A DNA stretch of 64,000 nucleotides from Pseudophaeobacter sp. (GTDB taxonomy: Bacteria; Pseudomonadota; Alphaproteobacteria; Rhodobacterales; Rhodobacteraceae): the NCBI GenBank assembly GCA_027019165.1, contig JALUXC010000017.1:248001-312000 (forward strand). Direction: 5' to 3'. The notes beneath the pieces were generated by a model, which did no database searches, was not told where the DNA came from, and was given only the letters and a program-made list of their open reading frames with translations. Positions 1 through 9,119 of the stretch are shown in pieces (position 1 is the first letter of the stretch; the number at the start of each line of letters is the position of its first letter). The position numbers and the translations under genes are program-made.

Positions 1-1
1 G

Positions 2-427
2 CGGCCCGTGCGTCTATTCGCGGGTGCGCTTGCCACTGGTCGCCCCGGTGCCGATCTGGTGGTGTCGCCTGATCACCGATTGTTGTTGCGGGGGCGCCAT
101 GTCGAGGCTCTGTTCAATACCCCTGAGGTACTGGTCGCGGCCAAAGATCTGATCAACGGCAAGAGCATCGTTGCCGATACTCAGATGCGGGAGGTCACCT
201 ATATCCACCTGTTGTTGGAGGATCATCAGGTGCTCTGGGCGAATGGGGTAGAGAGTGAAAGTTTCCATCCGGCCAACGCCTCCCTTTCCGCGTTGTCGGT
301 CGGGGATCTTGAGCGGCTGAAACAGGTGCTGCCAGCAGTTGAAGACGACGCTTTCAGCTATGGCGGCTATGCGCGTCGGAACCTGACGGGGGTCGAGGCC
401 GCGATACTGTTGCACGAGGCGGCCTGA
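2..427 (+). CDS. Hint-domain protein, 3' part (cut by window start)
   Basis: This is the C-terminal part of a Hint_2-type protein, the autoprocessing fold related to inteins and hedgehog that is common in secreted Rhodobacteraceae proteins. The reading frame is open to the window edge, so the GTG at 8 is probably internal. Visible motifs are SPDHRLLLRG near the start, then YIHLLLEDHQVLWANG followed by ESFHP, the usual C-terminal Hint_2 block with its histidines. The N-terminal cysteine block lies outside the window. A second, complete Hint_2 gene is at 48689-49447 on the other strand. The substrate, and whether it cleaves itself, cannot be told from this fragment. Confidence 0.8.
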   Translation, partial: RPVRLFAGALATGRPGADLVVSPDHRLLLRGRHVEALFNTPEVLVAAKDLINGKSIVADTQMREVTYIHLLLEDHQVLWANGVESESFHPANASLSALSVGDLERLKQVLPAVEDDAFSYGGYARRNLTGVEAAILLHEAA

Positions 428-466
428 GGCGGTTCGGCAAATTCGAACAGCGCTGTCAAAGAGCTA

Positions 467-494
467 TTGACTCAGGGCAGCGCCTCTATATAAG
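467..494 (+). promoter_or_regulatory. Candidate sigma-70 promoter for rpsD
   Basis: TTGACT at 467-472 and TATAAG at 489-494 are separated by 16 bases. This is the best promoter match in the 281-base gap between the Hint gene and rpsD and predicts a leader of about 200 bases. I see no other gene in the gap. The assignment is by consensus only. Confidence 0.5.
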
Positions 495-708
495 CGCGGC
501 TTCATTGGTGTTGGTGGCCCCCGCAAGGGGATGCCTGTCATGGGGAGGCTCGATCGGGCCAAGCCAAGAGGACAACGCCCTTCATATGTTGCAGGTCATC
601 TGGAGCAGGTCGATCTTTTTACGGAGCAATGGCAGCCGCGATTGCAGCCCGAAAAGTGGGAACCGGTTTTCGGAAAAGCTGCAATGCCACTAAAGAAGGA
701 GATCAGCC

Positions 709-1329
709 GTGACCAAACGCACGTCTGCCAAGTACAAGATCGACCGCCGTATGGGCGAAAACATCTGGGGTCGTCCGAAGTCCCCGGTCAACCGCCGCGA
801 ATACGGCCCCGGCCAGCACGGCCAGCGCCGCAAAGGCAAACTGTCCGACTTTGGTATCCAGCTGCGCGCCAAGCAAAAGCTGAAAGGCTACTACGGCGAT
901 CTGACCGAGAAACAATTCCGCCGCATCTACGGTGAAGCTGAGCGTGTCAAAGGCGATACCGGTGAAAACCTGATCGGCCTGCTGGAGCGCCGCCTTGACG
1001 CGGTTGTCTACCGCGCCAAGTTCGTGCCCACCGTCTTTGCTGCCCGTCAGTTCGTGAACCACGGTCACGTTCTGGTCAACGGCAAGCGCGTCAACATCCC
1101 TTCCTACCGCGTGAAGGAAGGTGATGTGATCGAGGTCCGCGACAAGTCCAAGCAGATGGCTGTTCTTCTGGAAGCCACCCAACTGGCTGAGCGCGATGTT
1201 CCCGATTACATCGAAGCCGACCACTCCAAGATGAAAGCCACTTTCGTGCGCACCCCGGGCCTTGGCGATGTGCCTTACCCGGTGGTGATGGAGCCGAACC
1301 TGGTCGTCGAATTCTACGCCAAGAACTAA
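709..1329 (+). CDS. rpsD: 30S ribosomal protein S4
   Basis: S4 is a primary 16S rRNA binding protein that nucleates assembly of the small subunit. The 206-residue product has the usual length and domain order: an N-terminal S4 region beginning [15 protein letters not shown], then the S4 RNA-binding fold around residues 95-160 ([33 protein letters not shown]). Translation starts at GTG 709 behind the strong Shine-Dalgarno sequence AAGAAGGAG at 693-701. It is transcribed alone, with its own promoter and terminator, rather than inside an rpsM-rpsK-rpsD-rpoA operon. That solo arrangement is common in alphaproteobacteria. Confidence 0.98.
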   Translation: MTKRTSAKYKIDRRMGENIWGRPKSPVNRREYGPGQHGQRRKGKLSDFGIQLRAKQKLKGYYGDLTEKQFRRIYGEAERVKGDTGENLIGLLERRLDAVVYRAKFVPTVFAARQFVNHGHVLVNGKRVNIPSYRVKEGDVIEVRDKSKQMAVLLEATQLAERDVPDYIEADHSKMKATFVRTPGLGDVPYPVVMEPNLVVEFYAKN

Positions 1330-1357
1330 GCTTTTCCCAATCCTGGGACTTGCGCTG

Positions 1358-1384
1358 GGGCTGCCTTTCGGGGCGGCCCTTTTT
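1358..1384 (+). terminator. Rho-independent terminator of rpsD
   Basis: GGGCTGCC (1358-1365) pairs with GGCGGCCC (1372-1379) with one T-G wobble across a 6-base loop, followed by TTTTT. It lies 28 bases after the rpsD stop. Confidence 0.85.
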
Positions 1385-1548
1385 CGTGCGCGGACGGTGC
1401 TATTGTTGCTCACACCAACGGCGTGCACACCTGTACGCGGCGAAATGGCGCCCACGGCGCGATTTCCGTTTGGTTCTTCTTTGATCTCGGTATTAGGCTG
1501 AGGGTACGTTGCCTTGCTAGGGCAAGGGCATCGCTATGGAGGATAATC

Positions 1549-2121
1549 ATGAAAGCCGTATTGAGGGCCTTTTCTGCTGTTGCTGCCATCGGAGCGGCGA
1601 GTATCGCATCTGCCGCGCCCTTGAAGCTGCAGCCTGCCAACCCTCAGCCAGGTAGCCTGCGGCCGGGCCTCGCTGTGCGGTATGCTTACCCAGAGGACGT
1701 AAAAGACCTGAGCCAGGCCCGAGCAGCCTTGAAAATCGGGTCAGAGGCTGGGCCTCCGCTCAAAGGGCTGGATTACCGCGACACGAATGAAGGCGATCCG
1801 ACATTGACCTCAAAACGGGCTTTGCATGTTGCTGCAAAGATCACGGGTTATGTGAGATTCGACAAACCCGGCGTCTACAATATCGACTTTCTGACCAATG
1901 ATGGTCTGCAGGCCAAGATTGGCGGGCAGGTCGTGGGGGAATTCAACGGTCGCCAGCCTTGCGACAGCACCGTCATGACCGAAGTCGAGGTGCCGACGGC
2001 TGGCTGGTACAAGCTCGACACCCTTTATTTCCAGCGCCTTGGAACCGCCTGCCTGCATATGCGCATGGGGCCGGAAGGCAAGCGCGTGAAATGGATGCCG
2101 GACTCGGCCTTTGGGCACTGA
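1549..2121 (+). CDS. Secreted PA14-like domain protein
   Basis: The 190-residue product starts at ATG 1549 behind GGAGG; a longer frame from 1423 exists, but this start gives a clean Sec signal peptide (MKAVLRAF...ASIASAA, about residues 1-23). The mature part has a PA14-like pattern: VRFDKPGVYNIDFLTNDG, then IGGQVVGEFNG, a CD pair, and VPTAGWYKLDTLYFQR near the C-terminus. PA14 domains are beta-barrels that often bind carbohydrate, so an exported binding protein is plausible. Two cysteines in the mature part (in QPCDS and TACLH) could form a disulfide. It stands alone and convergent with the Lrp-type gene; no function is assigned. Confidence 0.65.
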   Translation: MKAVLRAFSAVAAIGAASIASAAPLKLQPANPQPGSLRPGLAVRYAYPEDVKDLSQARAALKIGSEAGPPLKGLDYRDTNEGDPTLTSKRALHVAAKITGYVRFDKPGVYNIDFLTNDGLQAKIGGQVVGEFNGRQPCDSTVMTEVEVPTAGWYKLDTLYFQRLGTACLHMRMGPEGKRVKWMPDSAFGH

Positions 2122-2147
2122 CTGCTCCGGCTTTCTCTAGAACCAGA

Positions 2148-2609
2148 TCAAAGCGGCAGGGGGCGGCCCTCGGCGATCGCTTCCATCGCGAAATAGGATG
2201 TCACACTGTCTAGCTCGACCCCTGCGATGAGACGCTGATACACGGTATCATAGCTCGCCATGTTCTGCGTTACCACCTTGAGCTGGTAGTCATAGTCTCC
2301 CCCGATCCGGTGAAAGTCGACGACCTCCGGTATGGTCAGAACATGGGCGCGGAACTGGTCCAGCCAATCCGCCGAATGATGGCGTGTGCGCAGCATCACA
2401 AAGACCACGAGGTCAAGGCCCAGCTTTGCGCGATCGATCCGTGCAGTTGAGCCTTGCAGCACCCCTTTTTCATTCAAGGCCTTGAGGCGGCGCCAGCAGG
2501 CGTTCTGTGACAGGCCGACCTTGTCAGCCAGATCGCGTTGCGACAGGGCGCCATCCACCTGGAGGGCGCGCAATATGCGGATATCAATTCGATCTACATT
2601 TTTCCCCAT
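2148..2609 (-). CDS. Lrp/AsnC family transcriptional regulator
   Basis: This is a 153-residue Lrp/AsnC regulator: N-terminal helix-turn-helix (DRIDIRILRALQVDG, LSQRDLADKVGLSQNACWRRLKAL) and C-terminal RAM ligand-binding/oligomerisation domain (HRIGGDYDYQLKVV). The frame stays open upstream to 2726, but the start at 2609 gives the family's normal length and N-terminus. A 26-base imperfect palindrome overlaps this start codon, so the gene may be leaderless and autoregulated. It is divergent from a class V PLP enzyme gene at 2711, which it most likely controls; an amino acid or related amine as effector is inferred from the family. Confidence 0.85.
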   Translation of the reverse strand: MGKNVDRIDIRILRALQVDGALSQRDLADKVGLSQNACWRRLKALNEKGVLQGSTARIDRAKLGLDLVVFVMLRTRHHSADWLDQFRAHVLTIPEVVDFHRIGGDYDYQLKVVTQNMASYDTVYQRLIAGVELDSVTSYFAMEAIAEGRPLPL

Positions 2610-2633
2610 TTGACTATCATATGACATCCAAAT
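2608..2633. promoter_or_regulatory. Palindromic operator candidate between lrp-type gene and PLP enzyme gene
   Basis: ATTTGACTATCATATGACATCCAAAT reads almost the same on both strands (20 of 26 positions) and is centred on CATATG, with perfect ATTTG/CAAAT outer arms. Its size and A/T-rich flanks fit an Lrp/AsnC dimer site. It covers the start region of the regulator gene and lies about 80 bases before the divergent enzyme gene. Confidence 0.55.
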
Positions 2634-2710
2634 TGCGAAATACATCAAAAAGATGGTGAGGTTTCTGCGGTGGGTATGAGGCAGACTGTCCGCAGTTATC
2701 GGAGAACCCC

Positions 2711-4135
2711 ATGCCTTTTGCCTCATTCAAGCACAGCCTGAAAAATGCCGTTCAAAACGACCGCCTGACGGATGATCTGATTGGAGAAGGAGCCCAGATC
2801 CCGGGTCGGGACGGCCCTGTTTCACTGGTCTATGCCGACTTTGTTGCTTCGGGGCGGGCGATGCGCTGTGTTGAAGAGTTCATTGCAACGCAGGTTCTGC
2901 CGTTCTACGCCAACTCTCACACCGAAGCCTCGTATTGCGGGGCCCATATGACGGGCCTGCGCCGGGCCGCCCGCAGTGAAATTGCGCGCATTGCGGGGGC
3001 CACTTCAGACGATGCTGTGATCTTTGCCGGATCCGGTGCGACAGCGGGGCTCAACCGGCTCGTTAGCCTTTTCAAGGTGAACGCAGCCCAGGCGCCGGTG
3101 GTCTTTATCGGCCCGTATGAGCATCACTCCAACATCCTGCCCTGGCGGGAGAGCAAAGCAACGGTTGTTGAGATCCCCGAGGCCCCGGGCGGCGGCGTGG
3201 ACCTTCGGGTCCTTGAGACGGCACTGAGGCAATATGCGGCCTGCGATTTGAAAATCGGCAGTTTCTCGGCCGCCTCAAATGTGACCGGCGTTTTGACGGA
3301 TGTCGATGCGGTCACCCGGATCCTGAAAGCACATGGCGCTCTTTCGGTTTGGGATTATGCGGGGGGCGGACCCTATCTGCCCATCGACATGGGCGGCAAT
3401 GGCGCGGTGCGCAAAGATGCGGTGGTTGTTTCACCGCACAAGTTCCCGGGTGGCCCCGGTGCGTCTGGAGTGTTGATCGTGAACCGTCAGTCTGTCCGCC
3501 GCCTTGCCCCCTCCTGGCCGGGGGGCGGTACCGTCAGCTTCGTCTCTCCATGGGATCATGCGTACAGCCAAGACCTTGCCGCACGCGAAGAGGCCGGAAC
3601 GCCCAATGTCATTGGCGATATTCGTGCCGCGCTGGCCTTTCTTGTCAAGGATGCCGTCGGAGAGGCTGAGATCGCCCGAAAGGAGGCACATTTCGCCGAT
3701 ATGGCGCGGGCAGGCTGGAAAGACAATCCACGTCTCACGCTGTTGGGGCATCCCAGCGCGCCGCGCCTGCCGATCTTTTCTTTCACCGTTCGGGGCGTTT
3801 CGGGGCAGCCGGTGCATCAGCAGCTGTTTACGCGCATGCTGAGCGATTTCTATGGCATCCAGGCGCGGGGCGGGTGTGCCTGCGCGGGGCCCTATGCGCA
3901 CCGGCTTCTGGGCATCGACGAGGCGCACTCGCGTGCTTTGTTTGCGGATCTTCAAGCCGGGCAGGAACTGCGCAAACCGGGTTGGGTGCGGCTCAACTTT
4001 TCCTATCTCATGTCGGACGAGACCGCGCGTTTCATCATCGATAGCGTGAATGAGCTGACGCTGCGCGCCGAAGATCTGGCACAGCGTTATCAGGCCGATC
4101 CAGCCACGGCCCGCTTCCATCCCAAGGCTGCGTAA
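2711..4135 (+). CDS. Aminotransferase class V-fold PLP enzyme (cysteine desulfurase-like)
   Basis: The 474-residue enzyme belongs to the class V PLP fold that includes cysteine desulfurases and kynureninase-like enzymes. Visible are a phosphate-binding AGSGATAGLNRL segment (about 106-117), the stacking histidines in PYEHHSN (138-139), Asp215 in VWDYAGGGPY and the PLP lysine K244 in SPHKFPGGPG. Near residue 388 there is GGCACAGPYAHRLLG, where a cysteine may carry persulfide, though the loop differs from SufS/IscS. GGAG precedes ATG 2711. No Fe-S assembly genes are nearby, and the divergent Lrp-type regulator suggests an amino acid catabolic role. The exact substrate is unknown. Confidence 0.75.
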   Translation: MPFASFKHSLKNAVQNDRLTDDLIGEGAQIPGRDGPVSLVYADFVASGRAMRCVEEFIATQVLPFYANSHTEASYCGAHMTGLRRAARSEIARIAGATSDDAVIFAGSGATAGLNRLVSLFKVNAAQAPVVFIGPYEHHSNILPWRESKATVVEIPEAPGGGVDLRVLETALRQYAACDLKIGSFSAASNVTGVLTDVDAVTRILKAHGALSVWDYAGGGPYLPIDMGGNGAVRKDAVVVSPHKFPGGPGASGVLIVNRQSVRRLAPSWPGGGTVSFVSPWDHAYSQDLAAREEAGTPNVIGDIRAALAFLVKDAVGEAEIARKEAHFADMARAGWKDNPRLTLLGHPSAPRLPIFSFTVRGVSGQPVHQQLFTRMLSDFYGIQARGGCACAGPYAHRLLGIDEAHSRALFADLQAGQELRKPGWVRLNFSYLMSDETARFIIDSVNELTLRAEDLAQRYQADPATARFHPKAA

Positions 4136-4247
4136 CGGGCACAGCGTGCAGGATGTTGGGCCTCTCGCAGACGGCCCGACCCATCTTGCGCCTTTTCGAT
4201 TGTGATTTGCAGGGGTAAGAACAGGGCGGAACCAAGGAGTCCGTCGA

Positions 4248-5339
4248 ATGAGCCAGATCACACCGCAGCCCGGAATTATGGATATCGCTCTTTATCAGGG
4301 CGGGGCTGCCCATGTGGAAGGGGTGAGCAATACAGTCAAGCTTTCCTCGAATGAGAACCCTCTCGGCCCAAGCCCCCGCGCCATCGAGGCCATGCGCGAG
4401 GCTGCGGCCAATATGCACCGCTACCCCAGTTCGGATCATGCAGAGCTGCGCACGGCCATCGGAGAGGTTCACGGCCTCAACCCCGAGCAGATCATCTGCG
4501 GCGCAGGCAGCGATGAGATCATCACCTTCCTGTGTCAGGCCTATGCCGGGCCAGGGGATGAGGTGCTCTACACTGAGCACGGCTTTGCCATGTACCGCAT
4601 CAGTGCGCAGGCCGCAGGCGCGACACCGGTGGAGGTGCGCGAGCATGAGCGCGTGACGGATGTGGATGCGCTTTTGGCGGGCTGCAGCGAGCGCACCAAG
4701 CTGGTGTTCATCGCGAACCCGAACAACCCGACAGGCACCATGATTGGTGCTGCCGATGTTGCGCGTCTGGCTGGTGGTATTCCAGATGGTGCCCTTTTGG
4801 TGCTGGATGGGGCCTATGCCGAATATGTCGAGGGGTTTGATGCGGGGGCATCGCTGATCGCCGAGCGCAGCAACGTTTTCATGACACGGACGTTTTCCAA
4901 GATCTACGGCCTGGGCGGTGCACGCATTGGCTGGGGCTACGGCCCGCAAGAGATCATCGACGTGCTGAACCGTCTTCGGGGGCCGTTCAATGTGTCGTCG
5001 ACCGCTTTGGCCGGCGCATTGGCCTCTGTGCGCGATACCGATTATGTCGACCAGTGCCGGGCGGAAAATGCCAAATGGCGGGGTTGGCTGGCGGATGCGC
5101 TGGCTGAGGTTGGCGTGCCGTCGGATACCTCCTGCACCAATTTCATCCTTGCTCGGTTCTCCAGCCAGGCCGAGGCCGAAGCCTGCGATGATTTTCTGAA
5201 GGCAAGAGGCCTGATCGTGCGCAGGGTCGCGGGCTATAACCTGCCCAACGCCCTGCGGATCACCGTTGGCGATGAGGCCGCCTGCCGCGCCGTGGCCGCT
5301 GCCGTCAAAGCCTTCAAAGCAGGGGAGAGCGCGGCATGA
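4248..5339 (+). CDS. hisC: Histidinol-phosphate/aromatic aminotransferase
   Basis: This 363-residue class I/II aminotransferase carries [15 protein letters not shown] near the N-terminus, NPNNPTGT in the middle, and the PLP lysine in [16 protein letters not shown], all typical of HisC. HisC converts imidazole acetol-phosphate to histidinol phosphate and many homologues also act on phenylpyruvate and hydroxyphenylpyruvate. It is not in a histidine operon here: its stop codon overlaps the start of a prephenate dehydrogenase gene (ATGA, 5336-5339). The context therefore suggests an aromatic aminotransferase for tyrosine and phenylalanine, possibly serving histidine too. AAGGAG lies 8 bases before ATG 4248. 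Confidence 0.9.
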   Translation: MSQITPQPGIMDIALYQGGAAHVEGVSNTVKLSSNENPLGPSPRAIEAMREAAANMHRYPSSDHAELRTAIGEVHGLNPEQIICGAGSDEIITFLCQAYAGPGDEVLYTEHGFAMYRISAQAAGATPVEVREHERVTDVDALLAGCSERTKLVFIANPNNPTGTMIGAADVARLAGGIPDGALLVLDGAYAEYVEGFDAGASLIAERSNVFMTRTFSKIYGLGGARIGWGYGPQEIIDVLNRLRGPFNVSSTALAGALASVRDTDYVDQCRAENAKWRGWLADALAEVGVPSDTSCTNFILARFSSQAEAEACDDFLKARGLIVRRVAGYNLPNALRITVGDEAACRAVAAAVKAFKAGESAA

Positions 5340-6253
5340 GCGCACCGGTCTACAAACGCGTTGCCCTGATCGGTCTCGGCCTGATCGCCTCTTCGATGTT
5401 CTGGGCGATGAAACGCGCTGGACTTTCCGGTGAGGTTACTGGCTATGCCCGCAGCAGCGAGACCCGCGAGACCGCGCGCCGCATCGGGCTGTGCGACCGG
5501 GTGTGCGACAGCGCGGCAGAAGCGGTGGAGGGCGCGGACCTTGTGGTGCTCTGCGTGCCGGTTGGTGCCATGAGCACCGTGATGGAAGACATCTCTGCCG
5601 CGCTGATGCCCGGTGCCACGGTATCCGACGTGGGCTCGGTCAAGCGTCACGTGATTGAGGCCGTGTCTCCGCATATCCCCGAAGGTGTGCATTTTGTCCC
5701 GGCGCACCCGCTGGCAGGGACAGAACACTCCGGCCCGGAGGCAGGCTTTGCCGAGCTCTTTGACAACCGCTGGAGCCTGTTGGTGCCGGTCGAGGGAACA
5801 GAACCTGTGGCCGTCGACCGTTTGCGCCGCCTTTGGGAAGGGATGGGCGCCAATGTGGATGAGATGGACGCCGATCACCATGATCTGGTTCTGGCGGTCA
5901 CCAGCCATGCGCCGCACCTCATTGCCTATACGATGGTTGGGGTAGCCGATGATCTGCGCCGGGTGACCGACAGCGAGGTCATAAAATACTCGGCTGCGGG
6001 TTTTCGGGATTTCACCCGGATTGCAGCCTCGGATCCTACCATGTGGCGTGATGTCTTCCTCACAAACAAGGACGCAACGCTGGAAATCCTTGGTCGCTTC
6101 ACCGAGGAACTCTTTGCCCTGCAGCGCGCCATTCGCACCGGAGACGGGGAGCATTTGCACCAGTACTTCACCCGCACCCGCGCCATCCGCCGGGGCATTA
6201 TCGAGGCAGGGCAGGACACGGATGCCCCGGATTTTGGGCGGACCAAGACGTGA
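5336..6253 (+). CDS. tyrA: Prephenate/arogenate dehydrogenase
   Basis: The 305-residue NAD(P)-dependent enzyme oxidatively decarboxylates prephenate or arogenate in tyrosine synthesis. The Rossmann motif is at the N-terminus ([20 protein letters not shown]) and the prephenate dehydrogenase block [15 protein letters not shown] is near residue 125, with [16 protein letters not shown] further on. It lacks the fused chorismate mutase of enteric TyrA. It overlaps hisC by four bases and the extensin-like gene begins in its stop codon (TGATG). Whether it prefers prephenate or arogenate cannot be read from sequence alone. Confidence 0.92.
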   Translation: MSAPVYKRVALIGLGLIASSMFWAMKRAGLSGEVTGYARSSETRETARRIGLCDRVCDSAAEAVEGADLVVLCVPVGAMSTVMEDISAALMPGATVSDVGSVKRHVIEAVSPHIPEGVHFVPAHPLAGTEHSGPEAGFAELFDNRWSLLVPVEGTEPVAVDRLRRLWEGMGANVDEMDADHHDLVLAVTSHAPHLIAYTMVGVADDLRRVTDSEVIKYSAAGFRDFTRIAASDPTMWRDVFLTNKDATLEILGRFTEELFALQRAIRTGDGEHLHQYFTRTRAIRRGIIEAGQDTDAPDFGRTKT

Positions 6254-7068
6254 TGTTCGGGCGGGTTGCCGTTCTGATTGGCCTGATGGCTGCAGGGGGC
6301 GCCAGTGCCACGGCCCCCGAGGAATCCCTTCGCCCAAACCTGCGCCCGGCCCATGCCCAACTGCCGATTGCGCCAGAACTGTCGACGGTCCGGCCCGTGG
6401 CGCGCCCTTTCGTGGAGGGGAACCCAGTCATGGCGTCCGCCCCAACGCTCATTCCTGTGGAAACCATTGCGACACCTGAATTGCGCCCTGTTGCGCGGCC
6501 CAAAGCTATGGTCGAGCAAGTCCTCTTCAAACAGAGAGCCTTGCGAAAAACCTCAGTCTGCGGTGACGTCGATATCCAGGGAGAAGCCGTGGGCACGGTC
6601 ACTGGCACGTTGCCGGGCTGCGGGGCAAAGGACGCGGTGCGGGTGCGCTCTGTGTCTGGCGTCCGCCTGAGTACGCCGTCGGTAATGCATTGCGATCTGG
6701 CCAAGTCGCTCAACCGCTGGGTCAGCAAAGACGTGGAAAAGGCATTTGGGCGACGCAACAAGGTGGTCTCTTTGCGGGTTGCGGCGCACTACGCCTGCCG
6801 CACACGGAACAGCCGCCCCGGCGCACGTATTTCTGAACATGGCAAAGCGCGCGCGATTGATATCTCGGGCTTTACGCTGGAGGATGGTCAGACTGTAACG
6901 GTGCTTGAGGGGTGGAAAAAACGCCAAACCCGCAAGAAACTGCGCAAGGTTTGGAAAGCGGCTTGTGGACCTTTTGGTACGGTGCTGGGGCCGGATGCAG
7001 ATCGCTATCACCAGGATCACTTTCATCTTGATGTGGCGCGGCACCGGGGCGGAGCTTACTGCCGCTGA
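6253..7068 (+). CDS. Extensin-like C-terminal domain protein, exported
   Basis: This is a 271-residue protein starting at ATG 6253, which overlaps the tyrA stop; GTG 6250 would add one residue. It has a signal peptide ([19 protein letters not shown]), a proline-rich linker to about residue 95, and an Extensin-like_C domain over the C-terminal 150 residues. The domain shows MHCDLAKSLNRW, ISEHGKARAIDISGF and a terminal HQDHFHLD. The H...D and HxH arrangement resembles zinc DD-peptidases of the VanY/LAS type, so a role in cell wall metabolism is plausible (inference). Coupling to hisC-tyrA is recurrent in Rhodobacteraceae as far as I recall, without a known functional reason. Confidence 0.8.
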   Translation: MFGRVAVLIGLMAAGGASATAPEESLRPNLRPAHAQLPIAPELSTVRPVARPFVEGNPVMASAPTLIPVETIATPELRPVARPKAMVEQVLFKQRALRKTSVCGDVDIQGEAVGTVTGTLPGCGAKDAVRVRSVSGVRLSTPSVMHCDLAKSLNRWVSKDVEKAFGRRNKVVSLRVAAHYACRTRNSRPGARISEHGKARAIDISGFTLEDGQTVTVLEGWKKRQTRKKLRKVWKAACGPFGTVLGPDADRYHQDHFHLDVARHRGGAYCR

Positions 7069-7313
7069 TTGATGTTGGGGGGGGGCGGTGCTCCCGCCAC
7101 TAAAAGCGCCTTGGTCCCTGACGGGCCAGACGATTTCCAGTGTTGGGCATGGCAGCCCGCAAAGCGGGCTGCTGCGCCTTAGGCGCATGTTGCCTTGCCA
7201 AACACCCGGACTTGGGCGCAAACCCCATGAATTCCTGACAGGCAGTCAATGAGCCTCTTTTGTATGGGACAAAAGTACTGTTTACAGGCGGCAATCGGAA
7301 AGGACCAATTGCT

Positions 7314-7844
7314 ATGACCATGTGGGTATTCGGGTACGGATCGCTTCTTTGGAACCCTGGCTTTGCCGTGGCGCGGCGCGAGGTCGCGACCCTGCACGGC
7401 TATGCGCGGTCCTTTTGCATGAGTTCGATCCATCACCGGGGCACCGAAGAAGAACCGGGCCTTGTTCTGGCGCTGGATGAGGTTTCGGGCGCGCGCTGCG
7501 CGGGTTTGGCGCTTGCGGTAGAGGCTGGCGCAGAAGCGCAAACGCTGGACTACTTGCGGGAACGCGAGTTGATCTCTTCGGCCTATCTGGAGCGCAACCT
7601 GGATGTTGAGCTTCAAACCGGCGAAACCGTAACGGCAGTGACCTATGTGATCGACCCACACCACGTTCAGTATTGCGGTGGCATGAGCCTGGAAGAGCAG
7701 GCGCGCATCATTGCCACAGCCATCGGCGGGCGCGGCCCCAACACCGAGTATCTTTACAACACAGCCAGCCATCTCACCGAGATTGGGCTGCACGATGAAG
7801 AACTGGACTGGCTGGCACAGCGGGTACGCCAGATTACGTCATAA
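7314..7844 (+). CDS. chaC: ChaC-type gamma-glutamylcyclotransferase
   Basis: ChaC enzymes cleave glutathione to 5-oxoproline and cysteinyl-glycine in the cytoplasm. The 176-residue product has the substrate-binding VFGYGSLLWNPGF motif at residues 4-16 and YLRERELISSAY, holding the catalytic glutamate, near residue 82. ATG 7314 follows GGAAAGGA at a normal distance; a longer frame from 7260 lacks family similarity. It is a single gene behind a 9-G run at 7077-7085 in the preceding spacer. Confidence 0.9.
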   Translation: MTMWVFGYGSLLWNPGFAVARREVATLHGYARSFCMSSIHHRGTEEEPGLVLALDEVSGARCAGLALAVEAGAEAQTLDYLRERELISSAYLERNLDVELQTGETVTAVTYVIDPHHVQYCGGMSLEEQARIIATAIGGRGPNTEYLYNTASHLTEIGLHDEELDWLAQRVRQITS

Positions 7845-7922
7845 AGCCTTGGCCTTGCACTCTCTTTCCCTATAGGCTGCAGGCGCGAGACATGCACGAA
7901 AGAGCGGCAGGAGCCTCTGAAT

Positions 7923-9116
7923 ATGGCGGAGCCAGACGGAAAGATAAGGCCTCAGTTTTCCCAACCCGTCCGACAAGTTATCCTGATGCTGATCGCGCTG
8001 GGGCTTGCCGGGTTTGGTGCCTTTGTGGCTTTGCCGCGCGTGCTGCCGGTGTTTCAGGCCAATCCCTGGCTCAACGGATTTATCCTCGTTGTCTTTGTTA
8101 TCGGCGTTCTGTCCTGCTTCTGGCAGGTTGTTCAGCTCATCGGCTCGGTACGCTGGATCGAGAGCTTTGCTGTCGGCGGTGCACGCGGTGATGGTCGCCC
8201 GCCCTCAATGCTGGCACCGCTTGCTTCGCTGCTGCGCTCGCGCGGCGCGCGGATGCAGCTGGGATCCTCGTCGACACGATCAATCCTGGATTCTGTTGCA
8301 ACGCGGATCGACGAGGATCGGGAAATCACTCGGTACATTGTCAACCTTTTGATTTTTCTTGGGCTTTTGGGTACATTTTACGGTTTGGCGACCACTGTTC
8401 CTGCTGTGGTTGATACCATCCGCAGCCTGGCCCCGCGTGAAGGTGAAGAGAGCCTTGATATCTTCAACCGCCTGATGACCGGTCTTGAGTCTCAGCTGGG
8501 CGGCATGGGCGTCGCTTTTGCCTCGTCCCTGTTGGGGTTGGCCGGCTCGCTGATTGTCGGGCTTCTGGAGCTTTTTGCTGGGCATGGTCAGAACCGGTTC
8601 TACCGGGAGCTTGAGGAATGGATGTCGACCTTCACCCGCGTCAGCTTTTCATCGGGCGAGGATGGGGCAGGCGAGAGCGGCGTGGTTTCTCAGGTGCTGG
8701 ACACAATGGCAGAGCAAATGGATGCTTTGCAGGGCATGTTTGCTGAAACAGCCCAAGGACGTGCCGTGGTCGAAGCGAAGCTGTCGGAACTGGTGGACAG
8801 CATCAACGACATGAACCGACGCCAGGAGCAGACCGAATCCGTCAGTGCTGCATTGGAGAGGGTCGCTGTTGGTCAAGAGGCGCTTGCCGAAATCATGCGT
8901 GCTCATGGCGATGTGGGTATGGACGCAGAAAGCCGTATGCGGCTGCGCTCGATTGATGTGCAAATGCTGCGGATCCTCGAAGAGATCTCTGCGGGGCGGC
9001 AGGAAAGCCTGGCGGAACTGCGCAAAGATATCGATCTCATGGTCAAAGCTTTTGCGCCGCGGGCCGTTCAACGGTCCGCCCGTTCATCAGTGCCGCCATC
9101 GCAGGACGAGGGCTGA
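7923..9116 (+). CDS. MotA/TolQ/ExbB-like proton channel protein with coiled-coil tail
   Basis: The 397-residue inner membrane protein has four predicted membrane helices at about 18-38, 49-73, 138-160 and 193-219. The third and fourth carry the MotA/ExbB-like signature (LLIFLGLLGTFYGLATTVPAVV; GGMGVAFASSLLGLAGSLIVG). Residues about 250-380 form a helical, coiled-coil-rich cytoplasmic tail. AGGAG stands 9 bases before ATG 7923. The next gene follows after 3 bases and encodes a MotB-like partner with a membrane aspartate and an OmpA domain. The pair probably forms an ion-driven stator-like complex. No flagellar or TonB/Tol genes are near, so it is not called MotA, ExbB or TolQ. Confidence 0.75.
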   Translation: MAEPDGKIRPQFSQPVRQVILMLIALGLAGFGAFVALPRVLPVFQANPWLNGFILVVFVIGVLSCFWQVVQLIGSVRWIESFAVGGARGDGRPPSMLAPLASLLRSRGARMQLGSSSTRSILDSVATRIDEDREITRYIVNLLIFLGLLGTFYGLATTVPAVVDTIRSLAPREGEESLDIFNRLMTGLESQLGGMGVAFASSLLGLAGSLIVGLLELFAGHGQNRFYRELEEWMSTFTRVSFSSGEDGAGESGVVSQVLDTMAEQMDALQGMFAETAQGRAVVEAKLSELVDSINDMNRRQEQTESVSAALERVAVGQEALAEIMRAHGDVGMDAESRMRLRSIDVQMLRILEEISAGRQESLAELRKDIDLMVKAFAPRAVQRSARSSVPPSQDEG

Positions 9117-9119
9117 TCC

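Noticed and set aside
14..415. Antisense open frame opposite the Hint fragment
   Set aside because: Lies wholly within the sense gene, with no family motifs.
4035..5345. Long antisense frame opposite hisC (436 residues)
   Set aside because: The sense strand encodes a clear HisC; the antisense frame is a by-product of high GC.
7077..7085. Nine-G run before chaC as phase-variable element
   Set aside because: It is over 200 bases from the chaC start and outside any reading frame, so no clear effect.
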